Positions 1 through 8,956 of a stretch of DNA of 64,000 nt are shown here, in pieces; position 1 is the first letter of the stretch, and every line of letters starts with the position of its first letter. The DNA comes from Arcanobacterium sp. Lineage in GTDB: Bacteria > Actinomycetota > Actinomycetes > Actinomycetales > Actinomycetaceae. The notes beneath the pieces were generated by a model. That model ran no database searches, had not been told where the DNA came from, and saw only the letters and a program-made list of their open reading frames with translations. The stretch is taken from the NCBI GenBank assembly GCA_022778805.1, contig JALFSN010000002.1, positions 372,001 to 436,000 of the forward strand, given 5' to 3'. A program made the position numbers and the translations under genes.

Positions 1-2146
1 CAGTGGCAATCACCATATCTTCGACGGGCTGCGCAAAAATCTTCGGTAAGAACGTATCGAGGCTCTCGGAAATCCCATCGAGCATCCCGATTTGATCCTT
101 CCACTCGCGGGGAGTACGTGCCAGTACCAGACCCGTCTGCTGGCTCACCGCCGTCATCTCATCAGTCGTCTCTGGCAGCACGTGATCGCGTAGCTCATGC
201 ACCAACGCGAGCGCTTCCTCAGCGTCATCATGCGTCTGCACCGACGTCTCCAGCCACAGCGAATTGGAATATTCCCCATCGAAAACACCCAGGGCAGCAG
301 CCTCTTGCAGCTGCTCCTCCACCCGTTCATAGCCAGCATCCCGAATCGCAAGAATACTCTCTTCCGTGAAGCGCACTCGCGTGCGTGGGCCTCCCGCCTG
401 CGCCGTGAGATCGGCCAGCTTTTCGAGCAGATCATGCACCGAAGCCCCCCAGAAAGGATCCGTGCGGTGCAGATCATCGACAAAAGTGGAAAGCTGAGCG
501 CGAGCTTTCACCAGCTGCGCACGCAATTCCAGCACTGCCTCGCGATCCACCTTTGGCTTATCCAGACGCAGACCTGTGCGCAGGCGATACGCCGCCGTAT
601 CCCTATCCCAGAAGTTCAGTACGAGATCTCCCACGCCGGCAGTCTCAAATTCGCGCTGTATATCAGATCCCACTGAGGCGTGCGCCGGCACTATCAGCAC
701 CGATCGTCCACTGGCGGCAGCATCGGCCGCGATGGAGACGACGGTACCTATTCCGGCAGCTCCTGGCGGACAATCGACCACGATTGACCGCCCCGAGGCT
801 ACTGCCTCTACGACGCGCAGCTCGTCCACATCACGATCTCCCACGCCGCGCTCTACCTCGGGAGCGCGATCTTCAGGATCGCCAGGAGGGAGCGGAGCAC
901 TCGTGAGAGAACGCATCTGCTCATCGCCAGCAAGTGCCGCCATTACTCCAGATTCTGCAATGAACGGCTTCATCGCCTCTAAATCACGCACCAAGCGCTC
1001 GCCAGGATGCGAGAAACAGCCCAGCAGTGCCTGCGGCTCGTAAGAAAAGTCAGGAAGACAGCTGCGCCCCAGCTCTATCAAGCGCGCAATGACGGCATCT
1101 GCCAGCGCATCTGATTCCGCGAGCTCCTCTACGGCCGCCAGCTCCTGAGCCGGAGTGCCAGCATCGCGCAACGCCTGGACGAGCTGCGGGTTGATGACGG
1201 CGGAGCGCGAAAGACGAATCTTCGCGTCTCCCGAAGGGAGAAAATCGACCTGAACCAGCCGCAAGAGCATCGGCATCCGCACCCGCTGGGTGACGCGCGG
1301 TGATGTGCGTGAGGAAGCGGACTGAGTAGCTACTTGAGCAGTAGACGCGACGGCCTGCGCGGCGTCATTTTGCGTCGTCTCCGGCGTCACCGTTTGCTCC
1401 GTCTCCTGCACTGGCTGTGACGTCGCCGCCCGATCTGCCGGAGCCGCTGCTACTTCAGCTGCCACGACCGCTGCCGCATCTGCCGCTGATTCAGCCGCCG
1501 GAGATACCGAACTATCTGCTGCATTCGCTGGCCGAATTGCCGATCCGCCTGCCAACTGAGCTGCCACCTCAGTCTCTGGCTCCGCCGTCAGCTCAGTGCT
1601 GTGTGACTCGGTGCTCACTTGTGGCAACCAAGCGGCTTCACCTGCCGTGAGCGCGAGTGGGGCAAAACCGTAGGAATCGTTGAGACGTCCCACGAGCTGA
1701 CGAAGGTGACTCAGCTGCTCGACCGCCCGCTGATACGAGCGCTCCTCACGAATAATCGAGCTGAGCAGTGCCGTGGCTCCAGAGTAGAGCTGAGCTGCGC
1801 CTGTGGGGTGCGCGTGAGTGAGATCCACCGTAGTAGTGGCGAGTTCGGCCGGCCGCACGACGTCTTGACTGGCACGCTCCAGGTCTGTGTGCCACCGCTG
1901 ATAAGCAGCTTCCACATAAGCGGCGCGCCCTGAGCGCTCTCCATGTCGCCCTCGCTGCGCCCCGTACGTCCTGGCTTCCGAAGAGGCACCAGCTTCAGAA
2001 GCACGCCACCGAGTGACCGAGGCATCTTCTTCATAACGATGCTGTGCATGATTGACGCCGCTCTCAGGCGCATCACTGGGTGAGGCCAGCTCGCGCCCCA
2101 GCGCAGCGTCGTCACCGTCTTTATTGCGTCTTAGGAGAAAACTCAC
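1..2146 (-). CDS. Helicase-like ATPase with degenerate P-loop, 3' end beyond window
   Basis: One reading frame stays open on the minus strand from a GTG at 2146 to the left edge (about 715 codons), so the C-terminus is missing. A TAA lies two codons upstream of the GTG, and AGGAAAG with further A/G-rich sequence precedes it. The N-terminus (first ~200 residues) is charged and predicted helical; a long Ala/Pro/Thr/Val-rich linker follows at ~200-280. At about residues 450-480 there is a strand-loop-helix of the form SIVVDCPPGAAGIGTV followed by ASGRSVLIVPA, which has the shape of the Walker A region of superfamily 1 helicases (GPPGTGKT, then a helix, then a VLxVP strand) but without the lysine. 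Origin-proximal actinobacterial genomes often carry large helicase-like genes; that is the basis of the name. ATP binding is doubtful, and the motor motifs II-VI would lie outside the window. The frame is certain, the family call tentative. Confidence 0.6.
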   Translation of the reverse strand, partial: MSFLLRRNKDGDDAALGRELASPSDAPESGVNHAQHRYEEDASVTRWRASEAGASSEARTYGAQRGRHGERSGRAAYVEAAYQRWHTDLERASQDVVRPAELATTTVDLTHAHPTGAAQLYSGATALLSSIIREERSYQRAVEQLSHLRQLVGRLNDSYGFAPLALTAGEAAWLPQVSTESHSTELTAEPETEVAAQLAGGSAIRPANAADSSVSPAAESAADAAAVVAAEVAAAPADRAATSQPVQETEQTVTPETTQNDAAQAVASTAQVATQSASSRTSPRVTQRVRMPMLLRLVQVDFLPSGDAKIRLSRSAVINPQLVQALRDAGTPAQELAAVEELAESDALADAVIARLIELGRSCLPDFSYEPQALLGCFSHPGERLVRDLEAMKPFIAESGVMAALAGDEQMRSLTSAPLPPGDPEDRAPEVERGVGDRDVDELRVVEAVASGRSIVVDCPPGAAGIGTVVSIAADAAASGRSVLIVPAHASVGSDIQREFETAGVGDLVLNFWDRDTAAYRLRTGLRLDKPKVDREAVLELRAQLVKARAQLSTFVDDLHRTDPFWGASVHDLLEKLADLTAQAGGPRTRVRFTEESILAIRDAGYERVEEQLQEAAALGVFDGEYSNSLWLETSVQTHDDAEEALALVHELRDHVLPETTDEMTAVSQQTGLVLARTPREWKDQIGMLDGISESLDTFLPKIFAQPVEDMVIAT

Positions 2147-2229
2147 CCTTTAACCGTACTTTCCTTTGCTCACAATGAGAATTTCCCGCGCCGGAAAAGC
2201 GCAAAGTGCCACAAATTTGCGCTAGCAGG

Positions 2230-2283
2230 CAGTAGGCAGAACACCTAGCAGACGTAGGCAGCAAGCCAGTAGGCAGAGCACCT
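2230..2283. repeat. Two imperfect 17-bp direct repeats
   Basis: CAGTAGGCAGAACACCT (2230-2246) recurs as CAGTAGGCAGAGCACCT (2267-2283), with further AGTAGG/GTAGGCAG fragments around them up to about 2320. This is the promoter side of the minus-strand helicase-like gene and the upstream side of the hipB relic. It looks like slippage-type low-complexity DNA; no function is evident. Confidence 0.45.
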
Positions 2284-2397
2284 GACATAGGGCAGATTAG
2301 CAAACAGCTGGCAAGTAGGTGGTAAGTCGATAGCAAACCGGCATCCTGCACAGGATTCGTACCATTCGCATGATATTCTGCACATATAGAAACTCAT

Positions 2398-2580
2398 ATG
2401 GAGTTTGAGCAGACGTTAGAGGACACTGGGCATGGTCTGCGGGATCGGCGAGAACAGCGCGGGTGGACAAAAAAAACGAAAGCCGCCAATCTCGCCGGTA
2501 TCTCTCGCCACGATATTACCCGCATCGAGTCAGGCGCTAGCGGAGTCAGCTGGGGGAAAGTATTCGCACATGGAAAAGAG
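2398..2580 (+). pseudogene. hipB-like XRE regulator relic
   Basis: ATG at 2398 opens a frame whose first ~58 residues resemble an XRE-family helix-turn-helix antitoxin: a helix 1 of the type GHGLRDRREQRGW, then LAGISRHDITRIESG and GVSWGKVFA, the usual end of the HTH_3 fold. After about 2570 the frame loses any family resemblance and runs to a stop at 2727, while the neighbouring frame carries HipA sequence. HipB proteins bind operator DNA and neutralise the HipA kinase. The tail and the junction suggest an intergenic deletion fusing the 5' part of hipB to an internal part of hipA. A short functional DNA-binding protein of about 109 aa cannot be excluded. Confidence 0.6.
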
Positions 2581-2789
2581 GCTCCTACTCGCGAATTTCA
2601 CGAGCTGGTGCACAGCCTAAAACATGCTATCGTGTGGACAGCAGCGGGCGTTGGTACAAATCGACGGGAGCGTACGCATCGACGCATATTCTCAAACCAG
2701 CACCCGTGGGACACGATGATGTTTTAGAGTCGATTGATGAGCATATCCCCCAATTTGAAGCAATACGTCAGCTGGTCAGCACCCTCTAA
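2580..2789 (+). pseudogene. hipA kinase fragment (toxin relic)
   Basis: A different frame from the HTH region (codons starting at positions divisible by 3) encodes SRISRAGAQPKT, then GRWYKSTGAYASTHILKPAP, and ends with IDEHIPQFEAIRQLVSTL at a TAA (2787-2789). GAQPKT plus STHILKP are the conserved glycine-rich and lysine-containing segments of HipA-type Ser/Thr kinases, which inactivate Glu-tRNA synthetase. Only about 65 of the roughly 400 residues remain, there is no start codon of its own, and the catalytic Asp region is missing. It cannot be an active toxin. Confidence 0.75.
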
Positions 2790-2943
2790 AATTCAGGTTT
2801 AGCGGGATAGACGTCATACGCTTGCAGGTCTAGAGGAGACAAGCCGTCCACGGGGGGACGTGCATTGATAGAGATATGGGTCAATGAACGCACTCATGGC
2901 AAGTTCCGCAGGAGTTCGTCAGCGAAAACATCTGGATGCGGGG

Positions 2944-3027
2944 TGCCCAAGGGGGGAGTTGAACCCCCACGCCCTCACGGGCACACGGACCTGAACCGTG
3001 CGCGTCTGCCTATTCCGCCACTTGGGC
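2944..3027 (-). tRNA. tRNA-Leu (anticodon CAG)
   Basis: The reverse complement folds as a class II tRNA: acceptor GCCCAAG pairs with CTTGGGC, discriminator A; anticodon stem CACGG/CCGTG encloses the loop TTCAGGT, giving anticodon CAG; a long variable arm (TGCCCGTGAGGGCG) and a T-arm with GGGGTTCAACTCCCCC are present. The 3' CCA is not encoded (CCC follows), as is common in actinobacteria. Confidence 0.96.
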
Positions 3028-3222
3028 TTGCTGCCGCACTTCGCGCAGCAGCAACAGCATACACGTTGTAGCCAACCAACTCAAAGCTCGCAGGTTCTTC
3101 CACTTCCACTATACTTTTCCCTGATATAGAGCAAAATCACCCCATGGCAAGCCCCATGGCAGCGAGCACACTACTTATTTTTAGCAAAAACCAGTAGAGT
3201 GGTGCCGTTAAGGAGGAGAATT

Positions 3223-3921
3223 GTGGGCGCATTCGACAAAATTGAGCGGGGAGTGGAGCACGCTGTAGACAGCGTCTTTTCTCGCGCATTTCGCTCGGAT
3301 CTAAAGCCAGTAGAGCTTGCCTCCGGCATTAAGAAATCAATGGATGATCGCGCCGCCGCGCTCTCCCGCGAGCGTATTATCGTGCCGAACGAATTCACCA
3401 TCAGTCTCTGCGAATCAGATTTTGAAAAAATCCATGAATGGGGGGCTGAGGAACTCCGCAGTGAGCTCATCGCCGTCGCCATGGATTACGCCCGAGAACA
3501 GCAGTACACATTTCTGGGTCCTATCACGGTGACGTTTGCCAAAAACAGAGAGCTCACCCGCGGAAAAATCACTGTGCGAGGCGTATCAAAACGCGGTGCA
3601 GTAGCACCAGCTACCACCACTGAAGCCTCCGAACAAAATCCAATCATTGAAATTGGCGATGATCGTTATATCCTTACGGGCGCCGTCACCGTAATTGGCC
3701 GAGGGTCCGCGAGTGATATCGTCGTGGAAGATCCAGGCGTCTCTCGGCGTCATCTGGAACTGCGAGTGACGCCGAACGGAGTCATCGCGCGAGATTTAAA
3801 CACCACTAACGGTACTTTTGTGGAAGGGCATAAGATTTCTTCTGCTACGCTTGTCGATGGCAATACCATCACAATTGGCACCACCACTATTATGTTTTGG
3901 ACTAGTCCGGAGCCAGCATGA
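3223..3921 (+). CDS. fhaA: FhaA: DUF3662 and FHA domain signalling protein
   Basis: The start is set at GTG 3223, behind AAGGAGGAG at 3210-3218; this gives the family N-terminus MGAFDKIERGVEHAVDSVF. 232 aa. Residues ~1-120 are the DUF3662 domain; residues ~150-230 are a forkhead-associated domain with the phosphothreonine-binding elements GRGSASDIVV, SRRHLEL and NTTNGTFV. In mycobacteria FhaA binds phosphorylated MviN and regulates peptidoglycan precursor export; that role is inferred here. First gene of a tightly coupled six-gene cluster; its stop overlaps the fhaB start (ATGA). Confidence 0.93.
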   Translation: MGAFDKIERGVEHAVDSVFSRAFRSDLKPVELASGIKKSMDDRAAALSRERIIVPNEFTISLCESDFEKIHEWGAEELRSELIAVAMDYAREQQYTFLGPITVTFAKNRELTRGKITVRGVSKRGAVAPATTTEASEQNPIIEIGDDRYILTGAVTVIGRGSASDIVVEDPGVSRRHLELRVTPNGVIARDLNTTNGTFVEGHKISSATLVDGNTITIGTTTIMFWTSPEPA

Positions 3922-4397
3922 GTTCACTTCTCATCACGTTGCTACGCTTTGGTTTCCTCGCGCTGCTGTGGATTTTCGTTTTGATCGTCGTGGGCACTAT
4001 TCGCCGCGACGTCTTCGGCACCCGCGTGCGGACTCGCAGCGTGAACGGCTCACGACACCCTGCACGCCGCAATAAGCAGACAGCTCGCGCTCCGCACAGC
4101 GCATCGGAGAATTTCTCCCTTGTCGTCACGCAAGGCCCACTGGCTGGCACATACCTCTCGCTCAACTCTGGCGCCGTCATGGTGGGAAGGTCTCCAGATT
4201 CTTCGCTCGTCCTTGATGATGGATATGCATCTTCTCGTCATGCCCGTCTCTTTCGTGACGGCGATCGCGTGATTATCGAGGATCTGAACTCCACCAACGG
4301 CACGTGGGTGGGTGGTGTGCAAATCCACGAACCGACTGTCCTCACCCCTGGTGTACCCGTGACGATTGGTAAAACTGTGTTGGAGGTGCGGGAGTGA
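3918..4397 (+). CDS. fhaB: FhaB/FipA: membrane-anchored FHA domain protein
   Basis: 159 aa; the ATG overlaps the fhaA stop. One N-terminal membrane segment (residues ~5-28) is followed by a basic linker and a cytoplasmic FHA domain (residues ~78-155) with GRSPDSSLVLDD, SSRHARL and NSTNGTWVGG, including the Arg and Ser that contact phosphothreonine. In mycobacteria the homologue is a PknA/PknB substrate acting in division. It overlaps pstP by four bases (GTGA). Confidence 0.93.
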   Translation: MSSLLITLLRFGFLALLWIFVLIVVGTIRRDVFGTRVRTRSVNGSRHPARRNKQTARAPHSASENFSLVVTQGPLAGTYLSLNSGAVMVGRSPDSSLVLDDGYASSRHARLFRDGDRVIIEDLNSTNGTWVGGVQIHEPTVLTPGVPVTIGKTVLEVRE

Positions 4398-5761
4398 GCA
4401 TCTCCTTTAATTATGTAGCACTCTCCGATGTCGGGCTGGTACGCAGCAACAATCAAGATGCTGGGTATGCTTCCCAACATCTGCTGGTGCTAGCTGACGG
4501 GATGGGCGGTGCTGCTGCTGGCGATGTGGCTTCCTCCGTCACCGTGGCGCATGTGGCAGAAGTCGATGATGTCTACTCCGTAGATGATCTGCTGCCCACG
4601 TTGCGCACGGCGCTCATGCACGCACAGCAGGAGCTTTCTGAGCGGGTGCACGAGGATCCCTCCATTGCTGGCCTTGGCACTACGTGCATTGCCATCATGC
4701 GCTCCGGCAATAAGCTCGCCATGACCCACATTGGAGATTCGAGAGCTTACCTTTTACGTGACGAACGATTCACCCAAGTGACGCACGATCACACGCTGGT
4801 GCAATATCTGGTGGATCATGGAGAACTCACGCCTGAGGAAGCCGCCCATCACCCCAAACGCAACGTCATTATGCGCGCCATTTCCGATACCCCTGAGAGC
4901 GTGGACGTAGACGAATCCATCCGCGAAGCTATCCCTGGCGACCGCTGGCTGCTCTGCTCAGATGGACTCTTCGGCGTGGTGAGTGATGAAACCCTCAAAG
5001 CCACTTTGAGCACTTATAAAAATTTGCGTGAGTGTGGAGAAGTGCTGATTAGCCTGGCGCTGGCAGGCGGCGCACCAGACAACGTCACCGTGGTGCTGGC
5101 AGACGTCGTCGATGATGCTGAACTTCCTGCAACTACTCATTTACCCAGTACACCCGTGGTTGTAGGCTCGGCCGCTGCCGATTATTCTCGTCCCTCTCGC
5201 GGGAGCGCGTCTGCGGCAGGAAAAGCTGCTGCACTTCTCTCCACCAATGACCGCCGTCATTCGGCTGCCACCGTTCCACATCAGCATTCGCGCGCATCGA
5301 AAGCTCGCCGTTTTTTCGCCAGACTCGGCGTCGCGCTGCTCATCATCGGCATACTAGCGGCAGGGCTGTGGGCTGGATATCGCTGGACGCAGAGCCAATA
5401 TTACGTGGCTCCGAACGGCAGCTATGTGGGAATCTATCAGGGAATCCCCCAAGAAATTGGCCCTTTTTCTCTGTATCACCTGGAGGAAACGACCGGCTTG
5501 CAAATTTCTGACCTCAATTCTACTGCGCAGGATCGGCTCACGACGCCCATCACCCGCTCATCTCTCGCCCAGGCACGCGAAGTCGTGGAAAATCTGCGGG
5601 CACAGCGCGTCGCTCAGCCCTCTTCCTCTTCGTCCACTCCTGGTTCTTCGTCTACTCCTGGCGTTTCTGCCCCGCAAAGCTCACAGTCTCCGCAAAGCCC
5701 GCAGAGTTCGCAACCTGGAAGCCAGATTGATAGCCAGACCGAGCACAATGGGAGGCAGTAG
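4394..5761 (+). CDS. pstP: PP2C-family Ser/Thr protein phosphatase PstP
   Basis: 455 aa from GTG 4394, overlapping the fhaB stop. Residues ~1-240 are the PPM/PP2C catalytic domain with the metal-binding elements NNQDAG (Asp22), LADGMGG (Asp35), HIGDSRAYL, LCSDGLFG and GAPDNVTVV. A membrane helix at ~313-335 is preceded by basic residues. The extracellular part (~336-455) ends in a Ser/Pro/Gln-rich tail with repeated SSTPG and QSPQS units. It dephosphorylates PknB and FHA-dependent targets in related bacteria. The stop codon abuts the rodA start. Confidence 0.95.
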   Translation: MSISFNYVALSDVGLVRSNNQDAGYASQHLLVLADGMGGAAAGDVASSVTVAHVAEVDDVYSVDDLLPTLRTALMHAQQELSERVHEDPSIAGLGTTCIAIMRSGNKLAMTHIGDSRAYLLRDERFTQVTHDHTLVQYLVDHGELTPEEAAHHPKRNVIMRAISDTPESVDVDESIREAIPGDRWLLCSDGLFGVVSDETLKATLSTYKNLRECGEVLISLALAGGAPDNVTVVLADVVDDAELPATTHLPSTPVVVGSAAADYSRPSRGSASAAGKAAALLSTNDRRHSAATVPHQHSRASKARRFFARLGVALLIIGILAAGLWAGYRWTQSQYYVAPNGSYVGIYQGIPQEIGPFSLYHLEETTGLQISDLNSTAQDRLTTPITRSSLAQAREVVENLRAQRVAQPSSSSSTPGSSSTPGVSAPQSSQSPQSPQSSQPGSQIDSQTEHNGRQ

Positions 5762-7402
5762 ATGAGTACAATCGACACTCGCCCTGCCCGCCGTGGCCGT
5801 TTCAAGGAACTTGAGCTACTGGTATTAGCGCTCATTATTCCGCTCTTTGCCTGGGTTCTCGTGACGTCGAACATCAAAGGCAACGGCACGCTCATGCTGC
5901 CAGATAATTTTGCGCTGATAGCTGGCAGTGCGGCCGTGCTGGTATTCGCCGCCCATCTTGTGATTCGAGCGGTAACTCCGTGGGCAGATCCGCTATTTTT
6001 CCCGATCGCCGTCATTCTCAATGGCCTCGGCTTGGTGATGATTCACCGTATTGATTTCTCTCTCATAGCACGTGATGAAGCTCCTGAAGTAAAAGGACAG
6101 CTCATACTCAGCGCTGTGGGAATCATCATCATGGTGGGGTGTGTGCTACTGATACGCGATCACCGCAAACTGCGCAAATTCAGCTATATCTCGCTACTTC
6201 TTGGCCTCATTTTGTTGATCTTGCCGATAATTCCTGGCCTCGGCATAGAGCTCAATGGCGCCCAAATCTGGATTCACGCTTTCGGGTTTTCCTATCAGCC
6301 CGCTGAGCTAGCCAAAATTTGCCTGGCCGTGTTCTTTGCCGGATACCTCGTCTCGCAGCGCGACAATCTCTCCCTGGCAGGCCCGAAAATTTTCGGGATT
6401 CCTTTCCCGCAGCCACGCCACATCGCCCCTATTCTGGTCGCCTGGCTCGCCTGCCTAGGAATCCTGGCCGTGGAGCGAGATTTCGGCACTGCTCTACTTT
6501 TCTTCGGCCTCTTCGTGGCGATGCTCTACGTGGCTACTGAACGAGTCTCATGGATCGTGATCGGTATTCTGCTCTCCACTGGAGGCATTTACGTCATTAT
6601 CAAGACTATGGCTCACATCCAAAACCGCATTAACATCTGGCTTCATGCGCTTGAGCCGGCTGTCTACGACGGAGATCCTGGCTCCTACCAGCTCGTGCAA
6701 GGTCTCTTCGGGATGGCGAACGGCGGTCTTTTTGGCACTGGCTGGGGCAAGGGCTATCCTGCCAATGCGTTCGCTGCCAACTCCGACTTCATCATTCCCT
6801 CGCTCAGCGAAGAAATCGGACTCACCGGCGTCATTGCCATTCTCTGCCTCTTTTTACTCTTCGTCGCCCGCGCGTTTGCCATAGGGCTACATCTGCCAGA
6901 TGGCTTTGGCAAGCTCCTCGCAACCGGCTTGGGCTTTATCATTGCCATTCAATGCTTCGTCGTCGTCGGAGGCGTCACCCGCATTATCCCGCTGACGGGA
7001 CTAGCCATGCCTTTTATGGCACTCGGAGGCTCTGCCCTGCTCACAAACTGGATGATTGTGGGCATTCTGATTCGCATGTCTGACGACGCCCGACGTCCGA
7101 AACAGGCGCCCAGCACCCCGATTTCCATGATTGACACCGGCGAATTGAGCAAGATCTTGGGAGACGACGATCTCGCTTCCACTTCCGAGCCTGACGCTTC
7201 TGGGTCTGACGCTTCTGAGCCCGATCGTAGTGACGCCGTCACCGAACCTCACGCTGCGCCTACCGCCGTCACCGAACAGCGCCGTGGAAAGCACTCTGCT
7301 CGCGCAGCAAGCGCACATACAGCAGAAGATACAGCGGCGAATACAGATGTAGATGGCTCTTTTCCGGAAGACTCAAACCCCACTGAGGTGGTGCGCCTAT
7401 GA
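5762..7402 (+). CDS. rodA: RodA/FtsW-family peptidoglycan glycosyltransferase (SEDS)
   Basis: 546 aa, ATG directly after the pstP stop with GGGAGG inside the upstream gene. About twelve hydrophobic segments up to residue ~440, with SEDS landmarks such as QPAELAKI, VERDFGTAL, GLFGTGWGKG and SEEIGLTG. A ~100-residue Ser/Asp/Glu/Ala-rich cytoplasmic tail follows. SEDS proteins polymerise lipid II together with a class B PBP, here the next gene, which overlaps by four bases. Assignment to RodA rather than FtsW rests on the operon, where RodA pairs with PbpA. Confidence 0.94.
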   Translation: MSTIDTRPARRGRFKELELLVLALIIPLFAWVLVTSNIKGNGTLMLPDNFALIAGSAAVLVFAAHLVIRAVTPWADPLFFPIAVILNGLGLVMIHRIDFSLIARDEAPEVKGQLILSAVGIIIMVGCVLLIRDHRKLRKFSYISLLLGLILLILPIIPGLGIELNGAQIWIHAFGFSYQPAELAKICLAVFFAGYLVSQRDNLSLAGPKIFGIPFPQPRHIAPILVAWLACLGILAVERDFGTALLFFGLFVAMLYVATERVSWIVIGILLSTGGIYVIIKTMAHIQNRINIWLHALEPAVYDGDPGSYQLVQGLFGMANGGLFGTGWGKGYPANAFAANSDFIIPSLSEEIGLTGVIAILCLFLLFVARAFAIGLHLPDGFGKLLATGLGFIIAIQCFVVVGGVTRIIPLTGLAMPFMALGGSALLTNWMIVGILIRMSDDARRPKQAPSTPISMIDTGELSKILGDDDLASTSEPDASGSDASEPDRSDAVTEPHAAPTAVTEQRRGKHSARAASAHTAEDTAANTDVDGSFPEDSNPTEVVRL

Positions 7403-8820
7403 ATCAGCCACTGCGCAAACTCACCGCAATCGTAATAGTGATGTTCCTCATGCTCATCGGAGCGCTCACGTACATTCACTTCTTTCAAGCTCCGAGTCTG
7501 AACGCCGACAGTCGCAACGTGCGCACAATCTACCAAGAATACGGCACAGACCGCGGAAATATCGTGGTGGCTGGCGAGCCAATCGCCGATTCAGTGCCCG
7601 CGAAAGGCCAGTATAAATTCCAGCGGACATACGCCGACGGCCCACTCTATGCCCCTATCACTGGGTATTTTTCGGTGGCATACAATTCGCTCACCGGCCT
7701 GGAACGCAGCCAGAATACACTGCTGAGCGGCTCTGACTCTTCGCTCATCACGCAGCGTATTCAAGAACTTATCACGGGCAAACAGCCTCGCGGTGGCTCT
7801 GTAGCTCTCACGATCAATCCGGCCGTGCAAAAAGCAGCAATGGATGCGCTTGACGGACGCACTGGAGCCGTCGTCGCTATTGAGCCCACTACTGGTAAAA
7901 TTTTGGCGCTCGTTTCCTCCCCTAGTTTCGACCCTAATAAACTTGCCAGCCATACGTTTGCCACTGCGGAAGAAGCCTGGAATGCCTATCAGGCAGACGA
8001 ACAGCAGCCCCTGCTCAATCGGGCAATCGGTGGAGATCTCTATCCGCCAGGCTCGACGTTCAAAATCGTCACGGCCAGCGCCATGCTGGAATCTGGCCTC
8101 ACGCCCGACTCCATGGTAGATGCCCCCACAAGTTACACGCTTCCAGGCACAAATACCCAAATTTACAATGCTGTGGGAGTCTGTGGCGACGGCTCGGGAA
8201 AGGCTACGCTCCGCACGGCGCTGGTGCTCTCGTGCAATACGACGTTCGCCGCTGGAGGCGTGGCAGTGGGAGCAGAGAAACTGATCGAGAAAGCCAAGCA
8301 GTATGGATTTGGCCAAGATCTTGATATTGGGCTGCCCACTACCGCTTCCCGTTTCCCACAACCGGCTGATAAAGCCTCGCTGGCCATGGATTCATTCGGG
8401 CAGAAAGACGTTCAGGCGAGCCCCCTGCAGATGGCCATGATAGCTGCAGCAGTCGCCAACCACGGCACACTCATGAAACCCTATCTGGTCGATCAGACGC
8501 TCACTGCCGATTTGGCTGTAGTTTCGCAGACGAATCCCACCGTTTTTTCGCAGCCAATTTCTCGCACAACGGCCGATCAGCTCACGTCGATGATGAAAGA
8601 TGTGGTGAGCCACACCCCCAGCGCTGCCGTGAGCGGAGTGAACACTGCTGGCAAGACGGGGACTGCAGAAAATGCTGGCGATGATCACGCGTGGTATATC
8701 GGATTTGAAGCGGCAGAAAAGTCTCGAATAGCCGTGGCCGTGTTTGTAGAACATGGAGGTTTTGGTAGCGTGACGGCGGCGCCCATCGCTGCCCAGGTAA
8801 TTCAGGCGGCCACCTCATGA
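7399..8820 (+). CDS. pbpA: Class B penicillin-binding protein PbpA (D,D-transpeptidase)
   Basis: 473 aa; the ATG overlaps the rodA stop. A single N-terminal membrane anchor (residues ~8-28) is followed by a short dimerisation domain and a transpeptidase domain with all catalytic motifs: SxxK at Ser219-Thr-Phe-Lys222, SxN at Ser278-Cys-Asn280 and KTG at Lys419-Thr-Gly421. It cross-links peptidoglycan in the periplasm-like space together with RodA. The intact motifs contrast with the eroded PBP encoded at 32014-34110. Confidence 0.96.
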   Translation: MNQPLRKLTAIVIVMFLMLIGALTYIHFFQAPSLNADSRNVRTIYQEYGTDRGNIVVAGEPIADSVPAKGQYKFQRTYADGPLYAPITGYFSVAYNSLTGLERSQNTLLSGSDSSLITQRIQELITGKQPRGGSVALTINPAVQKAAMDALDGRTGAVVAIEPTTGKILALVSSPSFDPNKLASHTFATAEEAWNAYQADEQQPLLNRAIGGDLYPPGSTFKIVTASAMLESGLTPDSMVDAPTSYTLPGTNTQIYNAVGVCGDGSGKATLRTALVLSCNTTFAAGGVAVGAEKLIEKAKQYGFGQDLDIGLPTTASRFPQPADKASLAMDSFGQKDVQASPLQMAMIAAAVANHGTLMKPYLVDQTLTADLAVVSQTNPTVFSQPISRTTADQLTSMMKDVVSHTPSAAVSGVNTAGKTGTAENAGDDHAWYIGFEAAEKSRIAVAVFVEHGGFGSVTAAPIAAQVIQAATS

Positions 8821-8956
8821 CATGTAGTAATCAGTTTGGCAACCAGCTTTGTAACACAATCGCAACGTTCCACGGATGCATCTGGCACTCTCGTTGGTGC
8901 AGTATTAACAAAGATGGCGTAATTTTGGCTCAGTACCGTATAAGGAGTGCTCTCGT

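Noticed and set aside
118-1043. Several plus-strand frames of 83-159 codons
   Set aside because: They lie antisense to a continuous 715-codon minus-strand frame and have Arg/Ser/His-rich shadow composition with no family motif.
2398-2789. Active hipBA toxin-antitoxin system
   Set aside because: The HipA part is about one sixth of the protein, in a different frame, without a start or catalytic region.
2865-3071. 68-codon plus-strand frame
   Set aside because: It runs across the tRNA-Leu gene; the translated part is antisense tRNA.
7591-8361. 256-codon minus-strand frame within pbpA
   Set aside because: Antisense to the transpeptidase domain with low-quality composition; no ribosome-binding site.
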